Source: Budorcas taxicolor (Eukaryota; Chordata; Mammalia; Artiodactyla; Bovidae). Taken from it: a DNA stretch of 64,000 bases. Location of the stretch: the NCBI RefSeq assembly GCF_023091745.1, contig NC_068913.1:35780501-35844500 (forward strand). The letters are read 5' to 3'. The notes under the pieces were generated by a model. That model had not been told where the DNA came from. It was given only the letters and a program-made list of their open reading frames with translations, and did not search any database. Below, one piece after another: positions 43,978-54,434 of this stretch. Numbering within the stretch: position 1 is the stretch's first letter; each line of letters begins with the position of its first letter. The translations under genes were made by a program, and so were the position numbers.

Positions 43978-44256
43978 GGAGAAGGCAATGGCACCCCACT
44001 CCAGTACTCTTGCCTGGAAAATCCCATGGACAGAGGAGCCTGGTAGGCTGTGGTCCATGGGGTCATTAAGAGTCGGACACGACTGCGTGATTTCACTTTC
44101 ACTTTTCACTTTCATGCATTGGAGAAGGCAATGGCAACCCACTCCAGTACTCTTGCCTGGAGAATCCCAGGGACAGGGCAGCCTGGTGGGCTGCCATCTA
44201 TGGGATCACACAGAGTTGGACATGACTGAAGCAACTTAGTAGCAGCAGCAGCAGCA
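43978..44256 (+). mobile_element. BOV-A2 SINE, full dimer inside L1
   Basis: Two monomers joined by CTTTCATGCATTGGAGAAGG and ending in an AGCAGCAGCAGCAGCA tail. GCACTTGAGAAG before and GCACTTAAAAGAAG after form an imperfect TSD. Confidence 0.94.
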
Positions 44257-44887
44257 CTTAAAAGAAGGTGTATTCTTCTGCATTTGGATGGAATGTCCTG
44301 AAGATAGCTATGAGATCCATCTCATCTAATGTATCATTTAAGACTTGTGTTTCCTTATTAATTTTCTGTTTTGGTGATGTGTCCATTGGTGTGAGTGGGG
44401 TGTTAAAGTCTCCTTCTATTGTGTTACTATCAACTTCTCCTTTTGTGTCTGTTAGTGTTTGTCTTATGTATTGAGGTGCTCCTACGTTGGGTGCATAGAT
44501 ATTTACAATTGTTATGTTTTCCTCTTGGATTGATCATTCGATTATTATGTAGTGTCCTTTCTTATCTCTTATAATTGTCTTTATTTTAAGGTCTATTTTG
44601 TTTGATATGAGGATTGCTACTCCAGCTTTCTTTTGCTTCCCATTTGCCTGGGATATATTTTTCCACCCTCTCACTTTCAGTCTATATATGTCTTAGGTCT
44701 GAAGTGGGTTTCTTGTAGACAGCATATATATGGGTCTTGTTTTTGTATCCATTCATCCAGTCTGTGTCTTTTGGTTGGAGCATCCATTTACATTTAAATT
44801 AATCATTGACATATAGTTCCTGTTGCCATTTTCTTAATTATATGGGGTTGATTTTGTAGATCTTTTTTCTTCTGTTGTATTTCTTGA

Positions 44888-45660
44888 CTATATAAGTCCC
44901 TTTAACGTTTGTTGTAAAGCTAGTTTGATGGTACTGAATTCTCTTCAGTTCAGTTCAGTCGCTCAGTCGTGTCCGACTCTTTGCGACCCCATGAACCGCA
45001 GCACACCAGGCCTCCCTGTTCATCACCGACTCCCGGAGTTCACTCAGAGTCGCATCCATCAAGTCAGTGATGCCATCCAGCCATCTCATCCTTGGTCATC
45101 CCCTTCTCCTCCTGCCGCCAATCCCTCCCAGCATCAGAGTCTTCTCCAACTCTTCACATGAGGTGGCCAAAGTACTGGAGTTTCAGCTTTGGCATCATTC
45201 CTTCCAAAGAAATCCCCGGGTTGATCTCCTTTAGAATGGACTGGTTGGATCTCCTTGCAGGCCAAGGGACTCTCAAGAGTCTTCTCCAACACCACAGTTC
45301 AAAAGCATCAATTCTTCGGCGCTCAGCCTTCTTCACAGTCCAACTCTCACATCCATACATGACCACAGGAAAAACCATAGCCTTGACTAGATGGACCTTA
45401 GTCAGCAAAGTAATGTCTCTGCTTTTGAATATGCTCTCTAGGTTGCTCATAATTTTTCTTCCAAGGAGTAAGAGTCTTTTAATTTCATGGCTGCAATCAC
45501 CATCTGCAGTGATTCTCTTAACTTTTGCTTATGTGAAGAGCTTTTTATTTCTCCATCAATTTTGAATGAGATCCTTTCCAGGTACAGTAATCTTGGTTGT
45601 AGATTTTTCCCTTTCAGTACTTTAAATATATCCTGCCATTCCCTTCTGGCCTGCAGAGTT
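44888..45660 (-). pseudogene. L1 ORF1 C-terminal end, split by BovB
   Basis: On the minus strand from 45,660: LQARREWQDIFKVLK-like sequence, then SFKIDGEIKSSS near 45,545, the BovB fragment, then the last codons to a TAG at 44,888-44,890. This is the C-terminal part of the L1 RNA-binding ORF1 protein; the coiled coil and RRM were not copied. Confidence 0.78.
44946..45511 (-). mobile_element. BovB 3' fragment inside L1, with TSD
   Basis: CAGTTCAGTTCAGTCGCTCA tail to CATGGCTGCAATCACCATC, ~566 bases. ATTCTCTT at 44,938-44,945 and 45,512-45,519 is the TSD; the L1 text reads through when the insert is removed. It carries an open 98-codon piece of BovB ORF2 (45,154-45,450). Confidence 0.94.
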
Positions 45661-45834
45661 TGTGTCTTGACTCTTTATGACCTCGTGGACTATACAGTCC
45701 ATGAAATTCTCCAGGCCAGAATATTGGAGTGGGTAGCCTTTCCCTTCTCCAGGGGATCTTCCCAACCTAGGGATTGAACCCAGGTTTCCTGCATTGCATG
45801 TGGATTCTTTACCAGCTGGGTCACAAGGGAAGCC
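45661..45834 (-). mobile_element. Bov-tA SINE, right piece of the split copy
   Basis: GTGTCTTGACTCTTTATGAC through GGACTATACAGTCCATGAAA to ACAAGGGAAGCCC. It continues the SINE started at 40,239. ATCTACCTAT before 40,239 and ATCTATGTAC after 45,834 look like the SINE's own diverged TSD. Confidence 0.88.
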
Positions 45835-46023
45835 CATCTATGTACAAATATTTTATAAAATCAATAAATTCTCCAAGGAAGCAAAGCAGTGAACTCAATT
45901 TCTTAATGAAATAGCTGACACCGTTAAGAAAAATTATTTTTCCTCAAATTTCCCATTGTTTAGAAATGATTACTCATACCTCCATTTCAGGATCTCAGTA
46001 GATGTTAACTAAGCCATAATATT

Positions 46024-46242
46024 GGGCTTTGCAGGTGGCACTAGTGGTAAAGAACTTGCCTGCCAACAGGAGACATAAGAGACATGGGTTCGATCCCTGC
46101 ATTGGGAGGATGCCCAGAGGAGTGCTTGCAACCCACTCCAGTATTCTTGCCTGGAGAATCCCATGGACAGAGGAGCCTGGTGGGTTATGGTCCATAGGGT
46201 CACAAAGAGTTGGACACGACTAAACTGACTTAGCATGCGTGC
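46024..46242 (+). mobile_element. Bov-tA SINE, full length, with TSD
   Basis: GGGCTTTGCAGGTGGCACTA head to GACTTAGCATGCGTGC tail. AAGCCATAATATT (46,011-46,023) and AAGCCATAGTATT (46,243-46,255) are a 13-base TSD with one mismatch. Confidence 0.95.
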
Positions 46243-46255
46243 AAGCCATAGTATT

Positions 46256-47040
46256 AGCACAGTGCTATAAAATTTTTCTTCCCCTGAAACAGACAGACAT
46301 ACAAGCATTTCTGTTTACAGAGTGGAAAGTAAGTTTAGCTTTCCAGCTTATCTAATTCCGGAGGACATTAAATAACTTTAAGTACCAAATGCTGAGTTCA
46401 GGCCCTTGACTTAATTAGTCAAGGAGACATTTGCAAAGGATCTTTTGGCCTTATATTCTTACTTTTATATGTTTTCAGGATAAATACAATGTCTGAAATA
46501 TGCAAAGAAAAATAGCCAAAATAATTAAAATACCGTTCATTATCCTGACGGATAATTTCAGCCCTGCTCACATTCCTTCCAGAGGTTTATTCTGGATGCA
46601 ACACCTTTGCAAAAGGAAACATCTTGTTTAGTACATAAGATAGAACTGCACACACAAAAAGAATGTATGGTAAATGATTTTCTAATGCCTTGGTAATATA
46701 AATAATCTCTACCTATTGTACAAAATAAATCTGCTGTGTGATTTTTAACCTGAAAGAAAGTAATGGATAATAATTGTTTGCTTAGGAAATTGAAAAAAGA
46801 AACCCAAAGCATATTTAATAAATTATTTCATGTTTTCCTTGAAATATTTTAAAAGGTTAAGATCATCAAGAAAAAATATCTCTGAATGCATACACCCATG
46901 TTGTCCATATGAAGGGGAATGATCTTACAATACTGGTATAATCTGCCTCTAGCATGTTAGCAGGAGTTAAGATGGTCAGAAATATCATTAAAAACAATTG
47001 GCCACAGTCAGAGCTGGTAAAATGGCGAGGAGTGGGTTCA
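46256..47040. other. No recognised feature
   Basis: Apparently unique. Short frames carry no known domain. Confidence 0.45.
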
Positions 47041-47430
47041 TCTGTACCATTTTTCTAGATGTCACATATATGCGTTAATATAAAATATTTGTTTTTCTCT
47101 TTCTAACTTACCTCAACCTATTTGCAAAGAAGAAGTAGAGACGCAGACATAGAGAACAAGTGTATGGATACCAAGTGGCGGAGGAAGTGGGGTGGGATGA
47201 ACTGGGAGATTGGGATCGACACATATACACTATTATGTATAAAATAAGCAACTAATGAGTACCAACTGTATAGCACAGGGAACTCTACTCAGTGCTCTGC
47301 GGTGACCTAAATGGGGAAGAAATCCAAAAAAGAGGGGATATTCATATACCTATAGCTGGTTCACCTGGTGCACAGCAGAAACTAACACAACATTGTAAAG
47401 CAGCTATGCTCCAATTAAAAAACAAAACAA
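47041..47430 (+). mobile_element. L1 3' end with 5' inversion (twin priming)
   Basis: From about 47,113 the sequence is forward L1 3' end (GACGCAGACATAGAGAACAA, ACTGTATAGCACAGGGAACT, ATGCTCCAATTAAAAAAC). The preceding 47,041-47,112 is L1 in the opposite direction; it matches the reversed L1 at 40,609-40,672 (GTACCATTTTTCTAGAT, TTTTTCTCTTTCTAACTTAC) and is the interval expected just upstream. That is the signature of twin-primed insertion. Confidence 0.88.
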
Positions 47431-47531
47431 AACTAAAACAAACAAAAATGAAGAGTATGATTTACCACTGCTAGAATTTTAAACTGTCTCCAGATTTGTG
47501 GTTTTGAACAAGAACATTTCACAAGAGTGCA

Positions 47532-47581
47532 AAAAGGTATTTAATGAACAAGAACAACAACAACAACAAAAGGTATTTAAT
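47532..47581. repeat. (CAA)n microsatellite between short direct repeats
   Basis: AAAAGGTATTTAAT occurs at 47,532 and, as AAAAGGTATTTAAT, at about 47,568, around GAACAAGAACAACAACAAC. It may be a short insertion with TSD or a slippage product. Confidence 0.6.
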
Positions 47582-47802
47582 TCTCAGTTTCCATGTGATA
47601 TGCTTTTTTTTGTGGGATATGGCTAAGTTCCCTGCTTTTAGATGAGGTGTTTTTTCAAATAATGCAGTTCCCCTTGTTCTGAATCTCCATTTGTCAAACC
47701 ACTTCCCTAACAACTTGATGATATAATTTAAAAAATTTTTAGTATTTATAAGTAACTTGGTATTCCACATGTCTTGACACTGGAAATGAGGTGTTCTGAA
47801 AT

Positions 47803-48145
47803 CAGAGGTTAGCAAGCTACAGCCTGGGGACCAAATCTGGCCCACCACCTGTTTTTATACTATCTATGAGCCAAGAATAGTTGTTACATACTTTTAAATG
47901 GTTGAAAAAATGAATAATATTTTGTGACTCATGAAAATTATGTAAAATTCAAATTTTAGTAAATGTAGAGAATGTTATTGGAAGACAGCCATGCCATTCA
48001 TTTACATACTGTTTTTTCTGCTTTCACATTACAGTGCATACTGGAATAGTTGCAGCAGAGATCATATGGTCTATAAAGCCTAAAATATTTACTAAAACAT
48101 TTGCTATGAGGTCCTTTGCTGAAATGTTCACTGATCACTGCTCTG
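47803..48145. mobile_element. Non-autonomous hAT-type DNA transposon (Charlie/MER-like)
   Basis: The left end CAGAGGTTAGCAAGCTACAG and the reverse complement of the right end CAGAGCAGTGATCAGTGAAC share CAGAG termini typical of hAT inverted repeats. Inside, CCAAATCTGGCCCACCACCT, GCCATGCCATTCATTTACAT and AAAGCCTAAAATATTTACTA follow a common mammalian hAT MITE-like consensus. I see no clean 8-base TSD. The exact family is not fixed. Confidence 0.65.
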
Positions 48146-49388
48146 GACTATAGCAATGATTATTTCCATCTCTTGGAAAAGGGATTGAAAAGTAACATGA
48201 CATCTTTCAAGTGGAAATTGCTGGATAAACAGGCAGAGGTTATACATTGACCTAGAATAAATAAGCTTTTTGTCTAAAATTATTTTTGTTTCATTGTGAT
48301 TTGTTTAAAGTAAATACCATGCTGGGAAACTGTTTCATCACCTCCAAAAGTTACAACATCTGAAAATTTTGAACTCCAATATTAATGATTGTAACTTTAT
48401 TTTGTAATTTAATTTTTATTTTCTATTGCTAACTTTAAAATAGCAGATTCTCTAAGACTGCAAATAAAACCTCATACTTATTCTGAATATCTCTCTTTTA
48501 CAACTTGTTATATCAGGTGAATATAAATAGAGGCTTTTGTTCCTAAAATTTGATCTCTCATCAACCCCAGTGAGGAATTAACAGCTAAGGCATGGTGAAA
48601 AATATCCTACTACATGTCAAGTCTAAACCAGAAACTTGAAACTGGCAGCCTTGGGTCAAATTTAACCCAAGGATATATATGTATATAAGCTTTCCCAGTC
48701 TATATGTTGTCTTCAACAATTATGAAATAGTTTCAAACATATAATATGAAAATTGGGAGCTTTTACTTAAAACTTTGCCTTAAAAATTCTCCAAAGTTCT
48801 AACATGCATTCCTAAGGTGGATCTTGAGTTACAGCTGAGTAGTGGTTGACCTTTGCATAGGAGGTGCCACCTCCCCAGTTAAACACAGTCATCAGCTGTG
48901 TGGCTTCCATAATCACCCTGGTCTAGAAACTTCAGCGTTTGGAAGCCTTGCACCACCAGTCCCTAAGAACAACTAGCTCCAGGAGGAAAGGGGGAAGGGA
49001 GACTTGTGTAAGAGTTGAAGAGAATATTTCTCTAGTGGAAACATCTGGGAAGAGGTGGACTTTTTGCGAGAAAGGAGGTGAGCTGTAATTCAGAGCGACG
49101 TGCTTCACTAAATATCAGATTGGTGGAAATATTGTTGAATCAGGAAGAGACTTTATTAATAACAAATATCATGATTGTGAATGTTATTGTTACTATGTTA
49201 TCTCTCTATCAATTTGAATCACGGTTCTGCAGCCGTACCTTGACTGAAAAAGTTCCGTCAGTGACTTCAGATGAAAAGGAACTGCTTTACTTGGTGTGGC
49301 TCCATTAGACATAGAACATAAAGCATATGCGAGTCCGCATTTCAAAGACAAATTGGCTAATTCAGGTTATAATGCGTTCCCTACTATT
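48146..49388. other. Mostly unrecognised, possibly an old hAT piece
   Basis: AACTGGCAGCCTTGGGTCAA near 48,640 hints at another hAT-type fragment running to about 48,900. The stretch 49,000-49,370 is unlike its surroundings (several CpG, no repeat recognised) and holds a 76-codon frame (49,078-49,308) with no known domain. Confidence 0.35.
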
Positions 49389-49597
49389 TGTTGTTGTTGT
49401 AGAGTCGCTAAGTTGTGTCTGACTCTCTTGTGACCCCATGGACTGTAGCTGACAAGGCTCCTCTGTCCACGGAATTTCCAAGGCAAGAATACTGCAGAGG
49501 GTTGTCCGTTTCCTCTCCATCCAATCTTCCCAACCCAGGTCTCCTGTATTAGCAGGCGGATTTTTCTTTTCTTTCTTTTTTTCTAACCACTGAGCCC
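49389..49597 (-). mobile_element. Bov-tA SINE, full length
   Basis: A GTTGTTGTTGT tail, GAGTCGCTAAGTTGTGTCTG, to AACCACTGAGCCC, with a CTTTCTTTT-rich stretch in the head. First of a four-SINE cluster. Confidence 0.88.
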
Positions 49598-49610
49598 TTA
49601 CTACTATGCA

Positions 49611-50025
49611 TGCTTGAGTGCTCTGTGGCTTCAGTCCTGTCTCTTTGCGATCCCATGGACTGTACCCCATCAGGCTCCTCTGTCCGTGGGATTCTCCAGG
49701 CAAGAATACTGGAGTGGGTTGCCATGTCCTCCTGCAGGGGATCTTCCCCACCCAGGGATCAAAGAGGAGTCTTCCGCTGCTGCTGCTAAGTCACTTCAGT
49801 TGTGTCTGACTCTCTGTGACCCCATAGACGGCAGCCCACCAGGCTCCCCCGTCCCTGGGATTCTCCAGGCAAGAACACTGGAGTGAGTTGCCATTTCCTT
49901 CTCCAATGCATGGAAGTGAAAAGTGAAAGTGAAGTCGCTCAGTTGTGTCCAACCCTCAGTGACCCCAAGGACTACAGCCTTCCAGGGTTCTCCGTCCTGA
50001 GGCTCCTGCATTTGTAGGCAGGTTT
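49611..50025 (-). mobile_element. Bov-tA SINE split by BOV-A2
   Basis: GCTTGAGTGCTCTGTGGCTT to GGATCAAAGAGGAGTCTTCC (49,611-49,775), then resumption after the BOV-A2 at GGCTCCTGCATTTGTAGGCA (to 50,025). Confidence 0.85.
49776..49998 (-). mobile_element. BOV-A2 SINE, 5' truncated, nested
   Basis: GCTGCTGCTGCTAAGTCACT, CATGGAAGTGAAAAGTGAAA linker, ending at GGGTTCTCCGTCC in the second monomer. Confidence 0.9.
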
Positions 50026-50236
50026 GGGCTTCCGTGGTGGCTCAGATGGTAAAGCATCTGCCTGCAATACAGGAGACCTGGGTTCGATCCCTGGGTTGGG
50101 AAGATCCCCTAGAGGAGGAAACGGCAACCCACTCTAGTACTCTTGCCTGGAGAATCCCAAGGACGGAGGAGCCTGGTAGGCTACAGTCCATGGGGTCATA
50201 AAGAGTCGGACAGGACTGAGCGACTTCACTTCACTT
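50026..50236 (+). mobile_element. Bov-tA SINE, full length, little diverged
   Basis: GGGCTTCCGTGGTGGCTCAG, ACCTGGGTTCGATCCCTGGG (intact B-box-like GGTTCGATCC), body to CTGAGCGACTTCACTTCACT. One of the least diverged SINEs here. Confidence 0.95.
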
Positions 50237-51106
50237 CTTTACTTATTTGATTAATCAGTTGATGATGAAAGTACACACACGTGTATGTAGATGTGTGGTC
50301 ATAGATGTATGTATTATCTACCAATCATCTTAGGTTGAACCGAAACATTACATAGAGGAGGATCTTAGATATCCTGGGGAAGACAACTCCCTTGTGTTAT
50401 ATTTAAGGAAAATGAAGATGGAATTGGTATGATGTCTAGAACTTGAGGCTTTTAAATCCCAGGCTTTTACTATTTTCCTGTTCCTCCCTTTTCCCCCTCC
50501 CGCCTTTCCTCCTCCAGCTCCTCCCAGTCCGCCATATTCTCCTTTTTCTTCTGTGTCATATTTAATGGCTTCTAAATGACTGGAAAAGTTTTATTCAGTT
50601 TGTCTATAATTTGACATATTTTTTTAACTTGGAAAGATCAATTATAATTAGCGAATAAATTATTTTTTCTGCTAGGTGAATGACATTGTCCTACTTTGAA
50701 ATGCACTGAATAAGAGAGAAAACAGTTCCTGTTCTCTGGAAGTAATGACAATTATCTATTGATATAATCAAGTGTGAATGAAAATCATTAAAACTATGAA
50801 ATCAAAACCAAAATTTTTTAGTATTATAGAAGTTAATTTTAAAAACCACTGTGAATTAGAGTCTATGAAGTACAACTAAAATAATACCCAGAGGAAAATT
50901 TGTCTTGAAAATGTATCAAAAAGGGAAAAAGTAAAAGTGTATTAAATATTGAATTAAATGAGTTAGGTAAAGAACAATATAAACTTAAGAAAAGGTGGGA
51001 GTTAAAAAATGGGTTTAGAATTCCAAAGAGCATAAACTAATTAAAAAACAGAAAAATAGAAAATATTTGACTATTAATTGTTCAATAATTTCCTAAGTGA
51101 ATTAAG
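50237..51106. other. Unrecognised sequence with a polypyrimidine tract
   Basis: At 50,474-50,552 the plus strand is almost all C/T (TTCCTCCCTTTTCCCCCTCC), with only scattered purines. Otherwise A+T-rich with no gene or named repeat. Confidence 0.5.
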
Positions 51107-51412
51107 TGAAAGTCACTTAGTCATGGCTGACTCTTTGTGATCCCATGGACTATACAGTCCATGGAATTCTTCAGGCCGGAATACTGGAGTGAGTAGCCTT
51201 TCCCTTATCCAGGGGATATTCCCAACCAGGGATCAGACCCAGGTCTCCTGCACTGCAGGCAGATTCTTCACCAGCTGAGCCACAAGGGAAGCCCAAGAAT
51301 GCTGGAGTGTGTGCCTATCCTTTCTCCAGCAGATGTTCCCAATCCAGGAATCGAACTGGGGTCTCCTGCATTGCAGACGGATTCTTTACCAACTGAGCTA
51401 TCAGGGAAGCCC
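51107..51412 (-). mobile_element. Bov-tA SINE tandem dimer
   Basis: A full reversed unit (51,107-51,292: AGTCACTTAGTCATGGCTGA to ACAAGGGAAGCCC) is joined to a head-half unit (51,293-51,412: AAGAATGCTGGAGTG to TATCAGGGAAGCCCC). CAATAATTTC upstream and CAATAATATC downstream may be the TSD. Confidence 0.88.
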
Positions 51413-51902
51413 CAATAATATCTTAATAAATTTAAATGTCTGTTTACACCTTAGATACCAAATCTTATTGGAACATTGGTTTTATACTTTGAACTTTCAT
51501 TATAGTGGGAGGAATGACCTATGGCCAGACAGAATTCCTATCTAGAGTCATGAATCATTTTACAAAAAAAAAACCACTTGACAATACTGTGGAACCCCGC
51601 TTTATCCATTCGTGGTTTGGCAACATACATCCATAAAACAGTAAAAGCACTTTTTAAGAAGTGTCTAAGACCTATAATTAGACTTCTCTTTCTTCCCTGG
51701 AATATTTCTATTTATGACCTTGATTTTTATCTGAAGGACTTCTTACTATTTGTAATTTTAGTGTGTTCTTACATTTGTCCATCTTAAGAAAGATATGGTC
51801 AGAATGCATTTAGTCTCTTTGAATATTTTCTCTTTTTTGGGGCAAGGGTTTGTTGTGTTCATTCTTTACTTTACTTTTGTTTTATTTTTGCAAATTGTTA
51901 CA
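51413..51902. other. No recognised feature
   Basis: Apparently unique; T-rich toward 51,900. No gene is seen. Confidence 0.45.
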
Positions 51903-51908
51903 GGTTTT

Positions 51909-53140
51909 CAGTTCAGTTCAGTCGCTCAGTTGTGTCTGACTCTTTGCGACCCCATGGACTGCAGCATGCCAGGCCTCCCTGTCCATCACCAACTCACAGA
52001 ATTTACCCAAACTCATGTCCATTGAGTCGGTGATGACATCCAACCATCTCATCCTCTGTCATCCCCTCTCTTCCTGCCTTCAATCTTTCCCAACATCAGG
52101 GTCTTTTCAAATGAGTCAATTCTTTGCATCAGGTGGCCAAAATATTGGAGTTTCAGCTTCAACATCAGTCCTTCCAATGAACACTCAGGACTGATCTCCT
52201 TTAGGATGGACTGGTTGGATCTACTTGCAGTCCAAGGGACTCTAAAGTGTCTTCTCCAACACCACAGTTCAAAAGCATCAATTCTTTGGTGCTCAGCTTT
52301 CTTTATAGTCCAACTCTCATGTCCATACATGACTACTGAAAAAACCATAGCCTTGACTAGATGGACCTTTGTTGGCAAAGTAATGTCTCTGCTTTTTAAT
52401 ATGCTATCTAGGTTGGTCATATCTTTCCTTCCAAGGAGTAAGTGTCTTTTAATTTCATGGCTGCAATCACCATCTGCAGTGATTTTGGAGCCCCCCAAAA
52501 TAGTGAGCCACTGTTTCTGCTGTTTCCCCATCTATTTGCCATGAAGTGATGACACCAGATGCCATAGTCTTAGTTTTCTGAATGTTGAGCTTTAAGACAA
52601 CTTTTTCACTCTCCCCTTTCACTTTCATCAAGAGGATCCTTCTTTGCTTTCTGCCATAAAGGTGGTGTCATCTGCATATCTGAGGTTGTTGATATTTCTC
52701 CTGGCAATCTTGGTTCCAGCTTGTGCTTCCTCTAGCCCAGTGTTTCTCATAATGCACTCTGCATATAAGTTAAATAAGCAGGGTGACAATATACAGCCTT
52801 GATGTACTCCTTTCCCGATCTGGAACCAATCTGTTGTTCCATGTCCAGTTCTAACTGTTGCTTCTTGACCTGCATTCAGATTTCTCAAGAGGCAGATCAG
52901 GTGGTCTGGTATTCCCATTTCTTGAATAATTTTTCCATAGTTTGTTGTGATCCACACAGTCAAAGGCTTTGGCATGGTCAATAAAGCAGAAATAGATGTT
53001 TTTCTGGAACTCTCTTGCTTTTTCGATGATCCAGCAGGTGTTAGCAATTTGATCTCTGGTTCCTCTGCCTTTTCTAAAACCAGCTTGAACATCTGGAAGT
53101 TCATGGTTCACGTCCTGCTGAAGTCTGGCTTGGAGAATTT
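51909..53140 (-). mobile_element. BovB LINE, 5' truncated, with TSD
   Basis: Minus-strand BovB of ~1.23 kb, CAGTTCAGTTCAGTCGCTCA tail to TGGCTTGGAGAATTT. GGTTTTCAG at 51,903-51,911 and 53,141-53,149 marks the TSD (the CAG overlaps the element tail). A gap of about 20 bases falls in the RT after AESKE. Confidence 0.93.
52049..53104 (-). pseudogene. BovB reverse transcriptase C-terminal relic
   Basis: From 53,104: GFRKGRGTRDQIANT in one frame, FIDHAKAFDCVDHNK (motif A with Y to H) in another, then HQGCILSPCLFNLYAECIMR and catalytic LRYADDTTFMAESKE, with YADD intact. The C-terminal part (GGSKITADGDCSHEIKRHLL, CWRRHFRVPWTASRSN) is open at 52,049-52,531 in a different frame. It is inactive by truncation and frameshift. 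Confidence 0.92.
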
Positions 53141-53149
53141 GGTTTTCAG

Positions 53150-54434
53150 CCCTGGCCTTGATTCTTTCCTTAGTTTCTGTCATTCCTCTTTTATTTTTAT
53201 GCTGCTGCTTTCTTGTCCCAGCTCTTCTCTTGTTCTATAATATTCTTCCCATCCCTCTTGTTTTTTTTTTTTTTTTCTAATTATACTGTCTAACATCCCA
53301 TTTTCTTTTTCCTCTCTCTTTACACTTGCTCCTTTTCTTTGGCTGAGGTATGTTTACTTTGCTTTGTTTTCCCTTTACTTTGTGTATTACAGCTCAGTCA
53401 GCATTTTTCTTTCCTTACCCCTGTTAACTGGCACCATCTATCCTTTTGGGTGAATCAAGAAAAATAAGGGAAGGAAAAGAATGATGAGAAAGCTTCATCT
53501 CACCGACGCTGTTTTCCTGGTTCTTATTATGTCCTTCTATGTTTTTAATGATCACATCTAATTATTTCAGGTAATAAATAGGTTTGAATTGATGCCCATA
53601 TAGTGATAAATTACCTAGCACATTTAGTCAGGCACACACAACTGTGTGCTTTAGGAAGAAAAAAGGATTTACAAATGTACTCCCTAAAGAAAGTATTTCT
53701 CTTTTCTGTTTGCTTAGGAGAATGCCAGGGCAAAACTTATTTTTTTAAGCTTGAAATGTTATTTTTTGTTCTTTGTTTCATTTTCTAGGATGTTTCCTAG
53801 GATTATAATGCATTCTGGGGAAGGTCTTGTTTGTTAACAGACAGATTCTATTACAACAAAATCCCTGGGGTTGTGTTATTTTCAGCATTATTCAAAGATA
53901 AATTGACTTTAAGTTGAGGCCGGCAAACATTTATATTATTGCCATTTTTGTTCTGAAAGTATGTGGAAGAGGACTGGCTCTCCTTCACCAACTTGAAGCT
54001 TTTTCAAGCTAGTTTAAATGTTGTGAAGGATTGAAACACAGCTTCTAAATTGTTTCTTGCTATTGATAAGACTTTGCTGCATGAGCCTCAGGTGTCTTAC
54101 TAATATCTGTACCTCATTTTTCTCCTGTGCTCCCTGCACACCTAGCACATGTGCTGGGAATACACTTAGTGCTCTCAGTGGTAAATACATTTTTAAAAAT
54201 CCCGTATCCCTTGTAAGTCCCAAAGAGGAAAGATCATTCTCTTTGGAATGACGATAAGAATGGATGGGCAGGATAAACTTTGTCTAGACAGTACTTGAGA
54301 GGAAGACAATATAATGGTACTCAATGACAGTAATATTAACAGTGATTAAAAAGTGACATTATTGAGTGTCTACTTAACTCTGATTTTCATTAAGGGTTCA
54401 TTAGTAATACTACTACTAATAATGCTAAAATGAA
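53150..54434. other. No recognised feature; pyrimidine-rich start
   Basis: The first ~300 bases are T/C-rich with an 18-base T run near 53,262. The remainder is apparently unique with no gene recognised. Confidence 0.45.

Larger units (their letters stand above)
40616..44812 (-). pseudogene. L1 ORF2, near full length but dead
   Basis: The start ATG is at about 44,812 (MSMINLNVNG) and the stop at 40,616 (CILTHIHGI). Without the two SINEs it spans about 1,260 codons, close to the normal ~1,275. The RT region reads KNHMIISIHAEKAFDKIQ near 42,770. Catalytic FADD has become FAGD (near 42,455, GCAGGTGAC), which removes a metal-binding aspartate. The C-terminal zinc knuckle is intact, CX3CX7HX4C in CWRGCREKGMLLHCWWEC (~41,030). 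The endonuclease N-terminus frameshifts within its first dozen codons. SINEs split the endonuclease and C-terminal parts. It cannot mobilise itself or a SINE. Confidence 0.92.
40274..45660 (-). mobile_element. L1 LINE, 5.4 kb, inserted in a SINE and carrying three younger insertions
   Basis: Minus-strand ruminant L1: poly-T and 3' UTR (ATTGAAGGATAATAGGTTTA, CCTCCCATCACCCTCCCC), all of ORF2 (40,616-44,812), the intergenic region, and the C-terminal end of ORF1 up to GGCCTGCAGAGTT at 45,660, where it is 5' truncated. Flanking GTTGTGTCTGAC (40,262-40,273) and GTTTGTGTCTTGAC (45,658-45,671) are the TSD taken from the host SINE. Nested inside are 41,675-41,811, 43,978-44,256 and 44,946-45,511. Confidence 0.93.

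Noticed and set aside
40616..44812. Possibly active L1 ORF2
   Set aside because: Near-normal length but FADD is FAGD, an early frameshift is present and SINEs interrupt it; the element also lacks most of ORF1 and its 5' promoter.
49078..49308. 76-codon plus-strand frame as a small gene
   Set aside because: It contains a hydrophobic stretch but no recognisable family or Kozak/splice support; kept only as a curiosity in the block finding.
50026..50120. tRNA-like head with an intact GGTTCGATCC box
   Set aside because: It is the tRNA-Glu-derived promoter part of a Bov-tA SINE, not a tRNA gene; it cannot fold as a complete tRNA and continues into the SINE body.
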